Positions 56,162 through 64,000 of a stretch of DNA of 64,000 nucleotides are shown piece after piece (the first letter of the stretch is position 1; each line of letters starts with the position of its first letter). The stretch comes from Thiotrichales bacterium. GTDB lineage: Bacteria > Pseudomonadota > Gammaproteobacteria > Beggiatoales > Beggiatoaceae. The stretch is taken from the NCBI GenBank assembly GCA_016745035.1, contig JADGDE010000006.1:174851-238850 (forward strand). The letters are read 5' to 3'. The notes below the pieces were generated by a model that saw only the letters and a program-made list of their open reading frames with translations, was not told where the DNA came from and did no database searches. The position numbers and the translations under genes were made by a program.

Positions 56162-56653
56162 TTATTTAGGCGGTTGGATAGTCGCTCTAACCCGACCTTT
56201 ATTGGCTTTGATTTTATTTTTACCCGCATCATAGACAATATAAGAGCCTTTAAACTCATTGCCCATTTGAATCACTTTGGCTTGTTTTTCCAATACCATT
56301 TGCTTGCTTGGGGCATTATAAGTAATGGTTTTGGCATAGGCATGAACAGGCTCAGGATTACCATCCATCTTTTGTTGAAAGTGGGCAAGTTTTTTCCCTT
56401 TAGTGCTGGCAATCAGTTTTTTAAGTTGTTTTTTTTCATTATAAGAAACACTGATTTTATCCGCTTCCATACGTAAACTACCCTGCACAACAATGACTTT
56501 GCCGCTATAGGTAGTCAGTTGCTTTTCATGATCCAAACTGGCTTCATCCGCTTCAATTTGGATCGGTTGATCGGCATCGCCTTTTTGAGCATAAATATTG
56601 AGACTAAGGGTACTCAATAATAAACACATAATTAGATTGTAAGATTTAAACAT
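56162..56653 (-). CDS. lptA: LptA, periplasmic LPS-bridge protein
   Basis: 163 residues with signal peptide (NLIMCLLLSTLSLNIYAQ). OstA/LptA beta-jellyroll patterns: IQIEADEASLDHEKQLTTYSG and GSLRMEADKISVSY. Its stop codon TAA lies in the 7-bp flank of the adjacent element. Upstream of lptB on the same strand. Confidence 0.92.
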   Translation of the reverse strand: MFKSYNLIMCLLLSTLSLNIYAQKGDADQPIQIEADEASLDHEKQLTTYSGKVIVVQGSLRMEADKISVSYNEKKQLKKLIASTKGKKLAHFQQKMDGNPEPVHAYAKTITYNAPSKQMVLEKQAKVIQMGNEFKGSYIVYDAGKNKIKANKGRVRATIQPPK

Positions 56654-56682
56654 CGCTCATCCTCGTTTATGGTGTGGTTTTG

Positions 56683-58695
56683 TTATGTTTGCACGTCTAT
56701 TTGGCTTAGAAAAGCAATCAAAGCATTGACAATCACGGGGTCACATTGCCCTTTATTCACGCGTACTTGCAATTCATCAAACGCTGCCATTTGTTTCCAA
56801 GCATCACGATAAGGTCGCCAAGAAGTTAGCGCGACATAGCTGCTAACCACTGTCACAATTCTTGCCCCAATGGGAATATCACCGCCGGCAAGTCCATCTG
56901 GCTCGCCTGTGCCATTATAATATTCGTTGCTATGATAAATAATATCCAATATCGATTGTTTGGTATATCCCATGGTACGCAATATTCGGGTCGATTCTTT
57001 GGTATAGCTTTGATAAATCTTAAATTCGCTGGTCGTCAGTGTACTGGTGCTATGGTTTAATAGGTAGGGGGAAATGATTTCTTTGCCTAAATCAAGAAAA
57101 TAGCCAGCTGTAAGAATATCTTTTTTCTCTGATTCATTAAAGCCACCCAGCTCACAACAAAGCGCGTACGCTAAAAAAGCCACACATTTAGATTTACCCA
57201 AGGAAGCATCCAATACTTCAACATGCATGATTTTACTGTCAGGCAATTGATTAATATAGCTTTCAATATTCTCATATTTGTTATAACAGGACTCAGGAAT
57301 CCGCTCTTTCTCCAGCAATGGGTTTTTAATCCCCATAACCTCATAAGCAGACACCCTTTGTTCGCGCCCTTTTACTTTAATTTTGCAATGTTGTTCATGC
57401 TTTAAGGCGGTATCGGCATAGGCAATTTTAAGTTCGGTATGCTCCGCGTTTTGCTGTAAGCCGAGTTTAAAATAATCGAGTGCCTCGGGTAATTCCATCG
57501 CTTGTAAATGCAATTGTCCCAATTGATAATATATTTCGGCTTTTTCTCGAAAGTCTTTCAAGGTATCTAGTTTACGCAGCAATGACTTAAAAACCTCAGC
57601 ATTGGCTTCGGAGGGCACATCGGCTGTGCCCAGATCGTGTTTTAAGCGTGTTTCAACAAAACGCTCCACACCCTCCAAGGTATATTGGTCAATGAGAACC
57701 GAGGTTTTTGGACAAGTCGTTTCCAGACGCGAGGCTAGATTCACCACATCCCCAATCGTGGTATAAGATTGGCGTTTAGAGCCGACCAAGCCCATGATGG
57801 CAGGGCCTGAGGCAATACCTATACGCATTTGCCAAGGATAACCGCTTTCTTTTAGTTTCTCTTGCATTTTTAAAGCAGCAATGACTGCCATTAATCGATA
57901 TTGGTCATGTTGTAGCGGCGCACCAAATTCACACATGATGCCATCGCCTAAATACTTATCAATATGACCATAATAATTCAGTAAAATTGGCTCCATTTCA
58001 CTCAAATAACGGTTAAGATCGCGAATAACGACTTCAGGGTTAAGCTTTTCCGAATAGGTCGTAAAACCAGACAAATCAGAAAACAAAACACTCACATGGC
58101 GTTTTTCATCACGTAAGCGCCCTTCAATGATTAATTTTGCCACCGTTGAATCCATCGTTGAATACAAAGTTTCTTCGACTTTTATTTTTAATAACTCGAT
58201 AGATTCTTTCGATTTTTCCAATTCTTCGGTGCGCTGATTAACTTTAGATTCTAAGTTTTCACTATAATCTTTGAGCGATTTATTCGCTTCTATCAGGGCT
58301 TTTTCATTAGTGCTTAGCTTGGCATTAAGCTCTTTGACTTGCTGAGTCTCCGTTTGGAGATATTCTTGTTGTTTACCAACCACAGCACCGGCGAGAATTA
58401 AAAAGCCTCCCCAAACCGTGAGATGTAAAAAAATACTGGCATCATCTTGAGAAGATACAAAGAAACTTGGATCGATGACATAATAAATGCCCATCAATAA
58501 AATACAAAAAACTGCTCCCATCACCGTACGGTAAATGCCAAGCAAATAACCAGAAACGATAATGGGAAGATAATAGAAATTCAAAAAAGCAGCTTTATTG
58601 GGAATGTAATGATTAATCAACATAACTGCGATTAAAATCACAATAACAAATATTTGCTCAAAATGTTGATATATATAGTTTTTTATAGAATCCAT
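56683..58695 (-). CDS. Class III nucleotide cyclase with a degenerate HD-GYP-like C-terminus
   Basis: 670 residues. Five or so N-terminal membrane helices (about 12-125), a coiled coil to about 180, then a class III cyclase domain (about 195-370). Metal Asp residues are in LFSDLSGFTTYSE and KYLGDGIMCEFG (the Lys suggests ATP), and TTIGDVVNLASRLE carries the Asn/Arg. A TPR-like part covers about 390-440. A C-terminal HD-GYP-like domain (about 480-660) is altered: FLDLGKE replaces HDIGK, and GTGEPDGL replaces GYP. It ends ARIVTVVSSYVALTSWRPYRDA. The C-terminus is probably catalytically dead and regulatory. Confidence 0.8.
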   Translation of the reverse strand: MDSIKNYIYQHFEQIFVIVILIAVMLINHYIPNKAAFLNFYYLPIIVSGYLLGIYRTVMGAVFCILLMGIYYVIDPSFFVSSQDDASIFLHLTVWGGFLILAGAVVGKQQEYLQTETQQVKELNAKLSTNEKALIEANKSLKDYSENLESKVNQRTEELEKSKESIELLKIKVEETLYSTMDSTVAKLIIEGRLRDEKRHVSVLFSDLSGFTTYSEKLNPEVVIRDLNRYLSEMEPILLNYYGHIDKYLGDGIMCEFGAPLQHDQYRLMAVIAALKMQEKLKESGYPWQMRIGIASGPAIMGLVGSKRQSYTTIGDVVNLASRLETTCPKTSVLIDQYTLEGVERFVETRLKHDLGTADVPSEANAEVFKSLLRKLDTLKDFREKAEIYYQLGQLHLQAMELPEALDYFKLGLQQNAEHTELKIAYADTALKHEQHCKIKVKGREQRVSAYEVMGIKNPLLEKERIPESCYNKYENIESYINQLPDSKIMHVEVLDASLGKSKCVAFLAYALCCELGGFNESEKKDILTAGYFLDLGKEIISPYLLNHSTSTLTTSEFKIYQSYTKESTRILRTMGYTKQSILDIIYHSNEYYNGTGEPDGLAGGDIPIGARIVTVVSSYVALTSWRPYRDAWKQMAAFDELQVRVNKGQCDPVIVNALIAFLSQIDVQT

Positions 58696-58927
58696 TCCAC
58701 AACCCCAAGCATTTTTTTAAATTTAAAACACAGTATAGACATTATTCATACGATCCCTGTTTGAATAGTTAAGTCACTGAGATGATATAAAAATAAGAAC
58801 CTAGCACTTAAGTGTACAGCGAAAATTTGAACTTGACTATATCTCTAATTAAGATATGCGTAAAAAGCACCTCTTTTAAAGCGGCTTAAACATGTGTAAG
58901 TTTTGTTCTATTATTTGCCTTGATCTC

Positions 58928-59173
58928 CTAAGTTTTGGGAATAAAAATTTTCTTTAATAAGGGATAAGCCTGCACTAACTCATCAGACACATACTGTAAA
59001 CATTCCAATAAAACCTGATTTTCCCACGCCAATATCTCGGCAAATTGCTGCTGCTCGGCTGCGTTTAACTGTGGATAATCCTGCTCCAAAAACCGCAGCA
59101 ACAACACATCCAGCTCCTTTGTCCCACGTAAACAGCGCCAGCGTAATTTATTCAGCTTCAGGGGCACGGACAA
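58928..59173 (-). CDS. sdhE: SdhE-type FAD assembly factor
   Basis: 81 residues. LRWRCLRGTKELDVLLLRFL contains the RGxxE motif that flavinylates the succinate dehydrogenase flavoprotein. Sdh genes are not in the window. The start overlaps the RND gene end by 26 bp. Upstream, 58696-58927 shows nothing recognisable. Confidence 0.88.
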   Translation of the reverse strand: MSVPLKLNKLRWRCLRGTKELDVLLLRFLEQDYPQLNAAEQQQFAEILAWENQVLLECLQYVSDELVQAYPLLKKIFIPKT

Positions 59174-62100
59174 AACTCCTAAATAAAAACGGAATCACAT
59201 ATAGGGTTAAAATGGTCGAAAAACCCAAACCCCAGACAATCGCGGTAGCAACTGGCCCCCACATCATCGACTCACCGGCAAAGCCGGTCGCCAAGGATAA
59301 GAGGCTGGCAATGGTCGTGAGCGAGGTGATTAAAATCGGAATTACCCGCCGCCGTGCGGCATAAATGGTCGCGTGGGTGATGCTCATGCCTTTATCGAGC
59401 CTATCACGAGCAGCAGCCATCAATACAATCGCGGCATTAACGGCAATCCCCGTCAGCGCTACCACGCCATAAAGGGTGAACAAGCTCAAAGGATTGCCGC
59501 TGACAATCAAGCCCATGACCACGCCGATAAACGCCAGCGGAATCACGGTCATTAAAATCATCAAAGGCTGAAAATAACTGCGAAATTGTGCGCCAAGAAT
59601 CATATACATAATCCCCACGCCCATGATAAATAAACTCACCATCGCATCAAGGCTTTCTTCAATGTCGTCCAATTCGCCGGAAAAGTCCAGATTCACATTC
59701 GGGTATTTGCTTTGTAATTCATCGCGCCAATGGTCTCGAATCGCTTGGTTAGCGGTAACGGTATCAATCAGACTTTTATCAATATCCGCCTCAACTTGGA
59801 TGGTGCGGCGCAAATTATAATGGCGAATATCCGAGCGGGTGCGCTGAATGTCAATATCCAGCAAACTGCGCAACGCTAAGCTACTGCCATCGGCTAAGAA
59901 AAAGCGGCTATCGAGCAAGGCTTCGACATCATCATAAGCCTGTTTGTGTAAACGAATCCGCACTTGGCGTTTTTCGCCTCGGTCGCGCATTTCTGCCACC
60001 ACTTCACCATCGCCAAGCAAACGAATATGGCGCAATAAGTCCGCTGGATTAACGCCCTGTTCGCGCAATTGGTCTTGTTTGAGGCGGAAACTGAGTTCCA
60101 AACGCCCACGGCTGTCGGTGTCGTTGATGTCGCTATACATACAAACAGATTTAAGTGCTATTTGTAATTGTTCCACCGCTTGATGACGTTGTTTGGCATT
60201 ATTGCCCGCAACCTGTATTTGCAATAAATCTTCTTTAAGATGTTGATTAAGAGACACATCAGGATATTTATCTTGTAAGTGTTGTTGCCAATATTCACGA
60301 ACCACTTTTTTCGCATCAATATTTTCTGTGAGATTTGGATTAACTGCTGCCTGTATTTGGCTCGCTAAATCTCCTGCCTGTTTTCCTGTATTTAATTCAA
60401 TCGCATCACTAATCCTTATGTTACGTTCTGTTTCAGATTGAATTTGAATTTGTACTTTTGCAGCCGTTTGAATATTGATGGCATCAAATAAACACGCACT
60501 ATTCATCCACACCTGTAAATCCTGACTTGCACCGCTGATTTCATCAAAAGACAAGCCCCGCACTTTCAAACTCACCGGGCGACCTGTGGGCGGGCCATCG
60601 GTGAGCGGGAAAAATGTGACATTGACCACGCCGGAGACGTTTTCAACATCTGCGCGCATACTCTCAATCATCTCCGCAACTTTGCGCCGCTCGCTGCGTT
60701 CTGGGTTGACGCTAACCATGATTTGTCCCCAGCGGTCGCCAAACAAAGGCTCAGTTTGAGTAAATGCCATGCCGGAATAACTGATAATACCGCGCAGTTC
60801 CTTCTCTTTGAGGTGTTTACGCACCTGTTCCTCGACCTTGGCGGTGGTGGCAAGTGTGCCGAGCAAATCGGTATCGGCGGGCATTTCGACGGTGACATAA
60901 AATAGCGGCAAGCTGTCCATGGCAAAGAAATTCACCTCCACCAATTTACTTTGGAAGGCGTAAATCACAAAACTGATTAAGCCAATAATCAGCAAAATCA
61001 TCACAATCGGATAACGCAGTAATTTCAGCAGGGTTTTACTATAAACATGCTGCAAGGTTTGAGTCATATGCCAGCGCCATGTTTTGCTTTTTTTCTCCAT
61101 GCTTTGTTTGCCCGCCGATGCCATCACATGCGCAGGCAGCATCCAATAGGCTTCAACCAAACTGATCACCAAGGCGGTAATGACGACGATGGGCACGACC
61201 ATCATAAACTTACCCAAAATCCCCGGTAATAACGTCAGCGGCAAGAACGAGGCAATGGTGGTCAAGACCGCAGCGGTCACTGGCCAAAACACTTCTTTAA
61301 GGCTTGCCAGTGCCGCCTCCAGCGCTGCCATGCCGCGCACCAAACGATAATAAATCGACTCAATCACCACCACGGCATCATCGACCAACATGCCCAAACT
61401 AATCACAATACCGAGCAAAACATTATTGTTTAAGGTAAAGCCCAAGCCGCTGATAAACCAAAACGTCCCTGCCAAAATAAACGGAATGCCGATGCTGGTT
61501 AATAGCGCCATCCGCAAGCCCAAAAACAGCCACGTAATGCACAAAACCAAGCCCAGTCCAATCAAGGCATTGGCTTGCATTACGTCAATGGCTTGGCGGG
61601 TAGAGGTGGTTTGGTCATCGAGTAAATGCAGGCTTAAACCTTGCACCGCTGCCCGCTGATTATAATCAACAATATAGGCTTCGACGCGCTCGACCAGCTC
61701 GATGGTATTCGTATAGTTTTTCTTAAACAAACTCATCATCACCGCAGGCTGTCCCTCGTAAGAGACCGCCGTGTTAGCGCGTTTGCTGCCGATTTGCACA
61801 TCGGCGACTTGATCCAGCGTCAAGGCTTTGCCCGCACTCAAAATCTGAAATTTTCCTAAGTCCACGGGGTCGGCTTCGCTGCCAACCACCCGCAACAGCC
61901 ATTGCTGCCCGCTGATGTTCAGCTCCCCTGCGGCGCTATCGGTAAACAAGGTTTGCACCGCATTGGCAATATCCGCCGGATTGAGTCCAAATTGCGCCAG
62001 CTTTTCATCTAATAATTCGACTTGTAATTGCGGGTCAGCCAGCCCTTGGGTATCGACCTTATAAATGCCTTTGACCTGCTCCAAATCTTTGGCAAGCAAA

Positions 62101-62582
62101 TAGGCTTGGCGGCGCAAGTTCTCGCCCGCGCCTTTGCCTTTAAGGACGAGGCTTGCAGTAGGAAAAGCGGTAGAACTGGTGATTTCTAGCACCAAAGGTT
62201 TTTCGGCGGCGATGGGCAGCTCGTCATTGGCTTTATTATCAATCTCGCGGCGCAAGTCACTGAGGCGTTTATCATAATCGCGCTCAGGAATATCATTAAA
62301 ACGCACCAAAATGCTAGAAACCCCTTCGCGGCTAGAGCTGGAGATAAAACGAATATCGTCGATTTTATCCAGGGCATCTTCCAGCGGGTCGGTGATTTTT
62401 TGCTCAATATCGTAGGCAGTCGCCCCCGGTAAAATGGTCAGAATCTGAATCCAATTAAAATTGATTTCCGGGTCTTTTTCGCGTGGCATGTTTAAATAGC
62501 TCAACACGCCCATGGTCATGATGAGTAAAAAAGCGAGGTTGGCTAAGACGTGGTTTTGTAAAAATTTGGCAAGTATATTCAT
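59148..62582 (-). CDS. RND efflux permease (AcrB/MmpL-like HAE1 type)
   Basis: 1144 residues, 12 membrane helices with two large periplasmic loops. N-terminus NHVLANLAFLLIMTMGVLSYLN then PREKDPEINFN. TM4 proton-relay Asp pair in GIVISLGMLVDDAVVV. Drug/metal exporter type cannot be told. No membrane-fusion-protein or outer-membrane gene adjoins it; upstream is the element at 62739-62870. Slightly longer than the usual 1020-1060. Confidence 0.88.
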   Translation of the reverse strand: MNILAKFLQNHVLANLAFLLIMTMGVLSYLNMPREKDPEINFNWIQILTILPGATAYDIEQKITDPLEDALDKIDDIRFISSSSREGVSSILVRFNDIPERDYDKRLSDLRREIDNKANDELPIAAEKPLVLEITSSTAFPTASLVLKGKGAGENLRRQAYLLAKDLEQVKGIYKVDTQGLADPQLQVELLDEKLAQFGLNPADIANAVQTLFTDSAAGELNISGQQWLLRVVGSEADPVDLGKFQILSAGKALTLDQVADVQIGSKRANTAVSYEGQPAVMMSLFKKNYTNTIELVERVEAYIVDYNQRAAVQGLSLHLLDDQTTSTRQAIDVMQANALIGLGLVLCITWLFLGLRMALLTSIGIPFILAGTFWFISGLGFTLNNNVLLGIVISLGMLVDDAVVVIESIYYRLVRGMAALEAALASLKEVFWPVTAAVLTTIASFLPLTLLPGILGKFMMVVPIVVITALVISLVEAYWMLPAHVMASAGKQSMEKKSKTWRWHMTQTLQHVYSKTLLKLLRYPIVMILLIIGLISFVIYAFQSKLVEVNFFAMDSLPLFYVTVEMPADTDLLGTLATTAKVEEQVRKHLKEKELRGIISYSGMAFTQTEPLFGDRWGQIMVSVNPERSERRKVAEMIESMRADVENVSGVVNVTFFPLTDGPPTGRPVSLKVRGLSFDEISGASQDLQVWMNSACLFDAINIQTAAKVQIQIQSETERNIRISDAIELNTGKQAGDLASQIQAAVNPNLTENIDAKKVVREYWQQHLQDKYPDVSLNQHLKEDLLQIQVAGNNAKQRHQAVEQLQIALKSVCMYSDINDTDSRGRLELSFRLKQDQLREQGVNPADLLRHIRLLGDGEVVAEMRDRGEKRQVRIRLHKQAYDDVEALLDSRFFLADGSSLALRSLLDIDIQRTRSDIRHYNLRRTIQVEADIDKSLIDTVTANQAIRDHWRDELQSKYPNVNLDFSGELDDIEESLDAMVSLFIMGVGIMYMILGAQFRSYFQPLMILMTVIPLAFIGVVMGLIVSGNPLSLFTLYGVVALTGIAVNAAIVLMAAARDRLDKGMSITHATIYAARRRVIPILITSLTTIASLLSLATGFAGESMMWGPVATAIVWGLGFSTILTLYVIPFLFRSFVRAPEAE

Positions 62583-62931
62583 TGATTTTAATTTTCGCTT
62601 TTAACAACCTATCTCAAACGGAAGCATCTTTAGTAGCAATTTGAACAAATTCATATCGACTATTGTTTATACACTCACAGCATTTTAAAAATAATGCCAA
62701 GGCAAGCACTAGACAGCATGAAGGTGAATCATGTTTAATTGATGTTACGCAAAGGCTTCTTTTTTACCCCAAAAGATAAAAAAATCGCCATTGCTCCACG
62801 GCTAAATCCCACTAGGCAAGTGGGAAACCACCATATTGAGGAAAAAACAGGCTTAGTGCGTAGCATCAGGTGTTTAATGGTTTGCGTTCCCTTAAGCTAT
62901 TCTCCTTCACTAGTAGAGAAAATGAGTTCTT
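62583..62931. other. Non-coding gap with a MITE-like element
   Basis: About 350 bp between the divergently arranged RND gene and the secreted-protein gene. It carries the long inverted-repeat element at 62739-62870 and presumably both promoters. Nothing else recognised. Confidence 0.5.
62739..62870 (+). mobile_element. MITE-like element, long copy 5
   Basis: Left end TTGATGTTACGC, right end GTGCGTAGCATCAG plus one G. Interior has a CTTTTTTACC / ATAAAAAAA imperfect stem, GCCATTGCTCCACGGC and CCCACTAGGCAAGTGGG. Flanks TGTTTAA (62732-62738) and TGTTTAA (62871-62877) are a perfect 7-bp duplication. Confidence 0.8.
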
Positions 62932-63867
62932 ATGATCAAACAAAGTAAATATATTTATTTGTGCCTATTGTCTTATATGTTCACGGCGATTATCAATGTG
63001 GCTGCCGCTCAAACCCTCAATAAAGGCGATATTCAGTTTAAACCGGGCAGTCATTCGGCAACTTTGTCAGGTACGGTCATGCGTGGTGATAGGGATCAGT
63101 ATTCGCTTATCGCCTCTGCAGGTCAATGGATGGAAGTTAAAATCACCGCACTGGAAAAGAATGCTGTCTTTCAACTGTCTATTTATAGTTATGGCTCAGG
63201 CAATGATGTCCCACTTCAAGGTGCGAAAGAAGGGGATGATGCCAGCTATTGGTACGGTCAATTACCCAGCCCTGGTTATTCAAAAAATGGCAAACAAAAT
63301 GCCGTAGATATGATTATCGGCGGCACACGAGGAAACGCATCCTATACCTTAAGCGTGACCATTACCAATAAAAACACCAAAGCGAAAAAAAGAGCTGGCA
63401 TTCTAAAACCCTACTCCGTTAAAGGCAAATATCAAGGTTTATTACAAGTCTTATATTGCCCCAGTGATAAAGCCCAATATGGAAAATACACCGATTACGG
63501 TTATTGGGAAGGCGGAGCGGCATGTGGGCAACAGGGACAAACGGGCTATTGGGCTTGGAAAAACCCCAATTGGTATGTTTGGCAACACCCATCATCACAA
63601 AACCTAAAAGAAAAAATACCTCAAAAAGCTATGGGGGGCACAATCAAAATTATGGAAATGGGCGGGACTTCCTGTTATATCCGCTTTGTCCATGAGGGGA
63701 AAACCTATGATGAACAAGCCGTCTTTGAACTCTGCGAGCAACCTCAATTTATCAATAAACACGTCAGGTTTTCTTATACCAAACAAAATCTATTGGCGGC
63801 AAGTTGTATGGGTAATCTTGAATGCAAAGACAGTGAGTCAATTTGGATAATCAGTTATATTGACTGA
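62932..63867 (+). CDS. Secreted hypothetical protein with a PPC-like N-terminal domain
   Basis: 311 residues. Signal peptide about 1-27 (YMFTAIINVAAAQT). Residues 30-145 resemble a bacterial pre-peptidase C-terminal (PPC) fold: FKPGSHSATLSGTVMRGDRDQYSL and GQWMEVKITALE. The rest is Trp/Tyr-rich with several Cys (YCPSDKAQYGKY, GGTSCYIRFVHEGK). Could bind carbohydrate or act as an adhesin. No assignment. Transcribed away from the RND gene. Confidence 0.6.
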   Translation: MIKQSKYIYLCLLSYMFTAIINVAAAQTLNKGDIQFKPGSHSATLSGTVMRGDRDQYSLIASAGQWMEVKITALEKNAVFQLSIYSYGSGNDVPLQGAKEGDDASYWYGQLPSPGYSKNGKQNAVDMIIGGTRGNASYTLSVTITNKNTKAKKRAGILKPYSVKGKYQGLLQVLYCPSDKAQYGKYTDYGYWEGGAACGQQGQTGYWAWKNPNWYVWQHPSSQNLKEKIPQKAMGGTIKIMEMGGTSCYIRFVHEGKTYDEQAVFELCEQPQFINKHVRFSYTKQNLLAASCMGNLECKDSESIWIISYID

Positions 63868-63974
63868 TGTCTCTTAAACCAAAGCCCCATTATTCAAATC
63901 TAACACGCTGGTAGTCGTGTCTTAGTAGTGATAAGTGTAGAATACACGAGTTTAGTCAGCTAATAAGGATGAAC

Positions 63975-64000
63975 ATGTTAAAATGCCCCCGTTGTCAATC
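63975..64000 (+). CDS. Start of a CxxC protein running off the window
   Basis: AAGGA then ATG at 63975 begins MLKCPRCQS. The CPxC start is typical of zinc-ribbon proteins, including the InsA half of IS1-type transposases, but only eight residues can be read here. The preceding 100 bp show no gene. Confidence 0.3.

Overview
The window looks like chromosome from a filamentous or free-living sulfur-oxidising gammaproteobacterium of the Thiotrichales/Beggiatoa type. This is inferred from gene content, not from any database search. The evidence is a complete thiosulfate-oxidation (Sox) set without soxCD, a DabA/DabB-type inorganic-carbon uptake operon expected of a chemolithoautotroph, glycogen genes, many signalling proteins with REC, GGDEF or cyclase domains, and a TIR-WD40 giant protein. 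No rRNA or tRNA gene was recognised.

Layout. 1-8.5 kb is an accessory island, AT-rich especially at 5-8.5 kb. It holds stem-loop-rich non-coding DNA, gene fragments, two copies of a small inverted-repeat element, a decayed partial copy of a gene that is intact at 8.9 kb, a GIY-YIG gene split by one of the small elements, and an ABC-three-component (ABC-3C) type conflict system. 8.5-18.2 kb is a five-gene carbon-uptake operon (DabA, DabB and three further NuoM-like subunits) preceded on the map by an orphan VapB-like antitoxin. 18.5-23.9 kb is a glycogen/maltodextrin operon (glk, glgC, GH57, malQ). 24-30.3 kb has a TonB-dependent receptor, proC, hemH, a response regulator and folP. 30.4-34.5 kb is soxB-soxK-like-soxX-soxY-soxZ-soxA, with a MerR-type regulator just upstream and a triplicated palindromic motif in the soxB promoter region. 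35.4-42.8 kb contains assorted housekeeping and hypothetical genes, including a lone IS110-type N-terminal domain, a flippase, a D-ribulokinase-like FGGY kinase and gloA. 42.8-49.9 kb is an operon running TIR-WD40, TPR-like, a 214-residue protein, HlyD and REC-GGDEF. 50.3-55.3 kb pairs a PotD-like periplasmic binding protein with a double hybrid histidine kinase. 55.3-63.9 kb contains lptB, lptA, a cyclase with a decayed HD-GYP-like domain, sdhE, an RND pump and a secreted protein. A CxxC protein starts at the right edge.

The most informative structural discovery is a MITE-like family (terminal repeat CTGATGTTACGC...GCGTAACATCAG) with at least five near-complete copies and three truncated or rearranged copies in this one window. 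Flanking 7-bp direct repeats can be read at five copies. At 4075-4207 the element lies inside the GIY-YIG gene: deleting the element plus one 7-bp repeat on paper restores a continuous reading frame that ends in a plausible DUF4357-like C-terminus. Internal hairpins of the copies differ in sequence but keep their pairing.

How the genes fit together: Sox proteins feed electrons from thiosulfate, the Dab-type complex would concentrate CO2/bicarbonate, fixed carbon is stored and remobilised through the glycogen genes, and many sensors tune behaviour. The accessory island and the TIR-WD40 operon are the likely conflict or defence portion.
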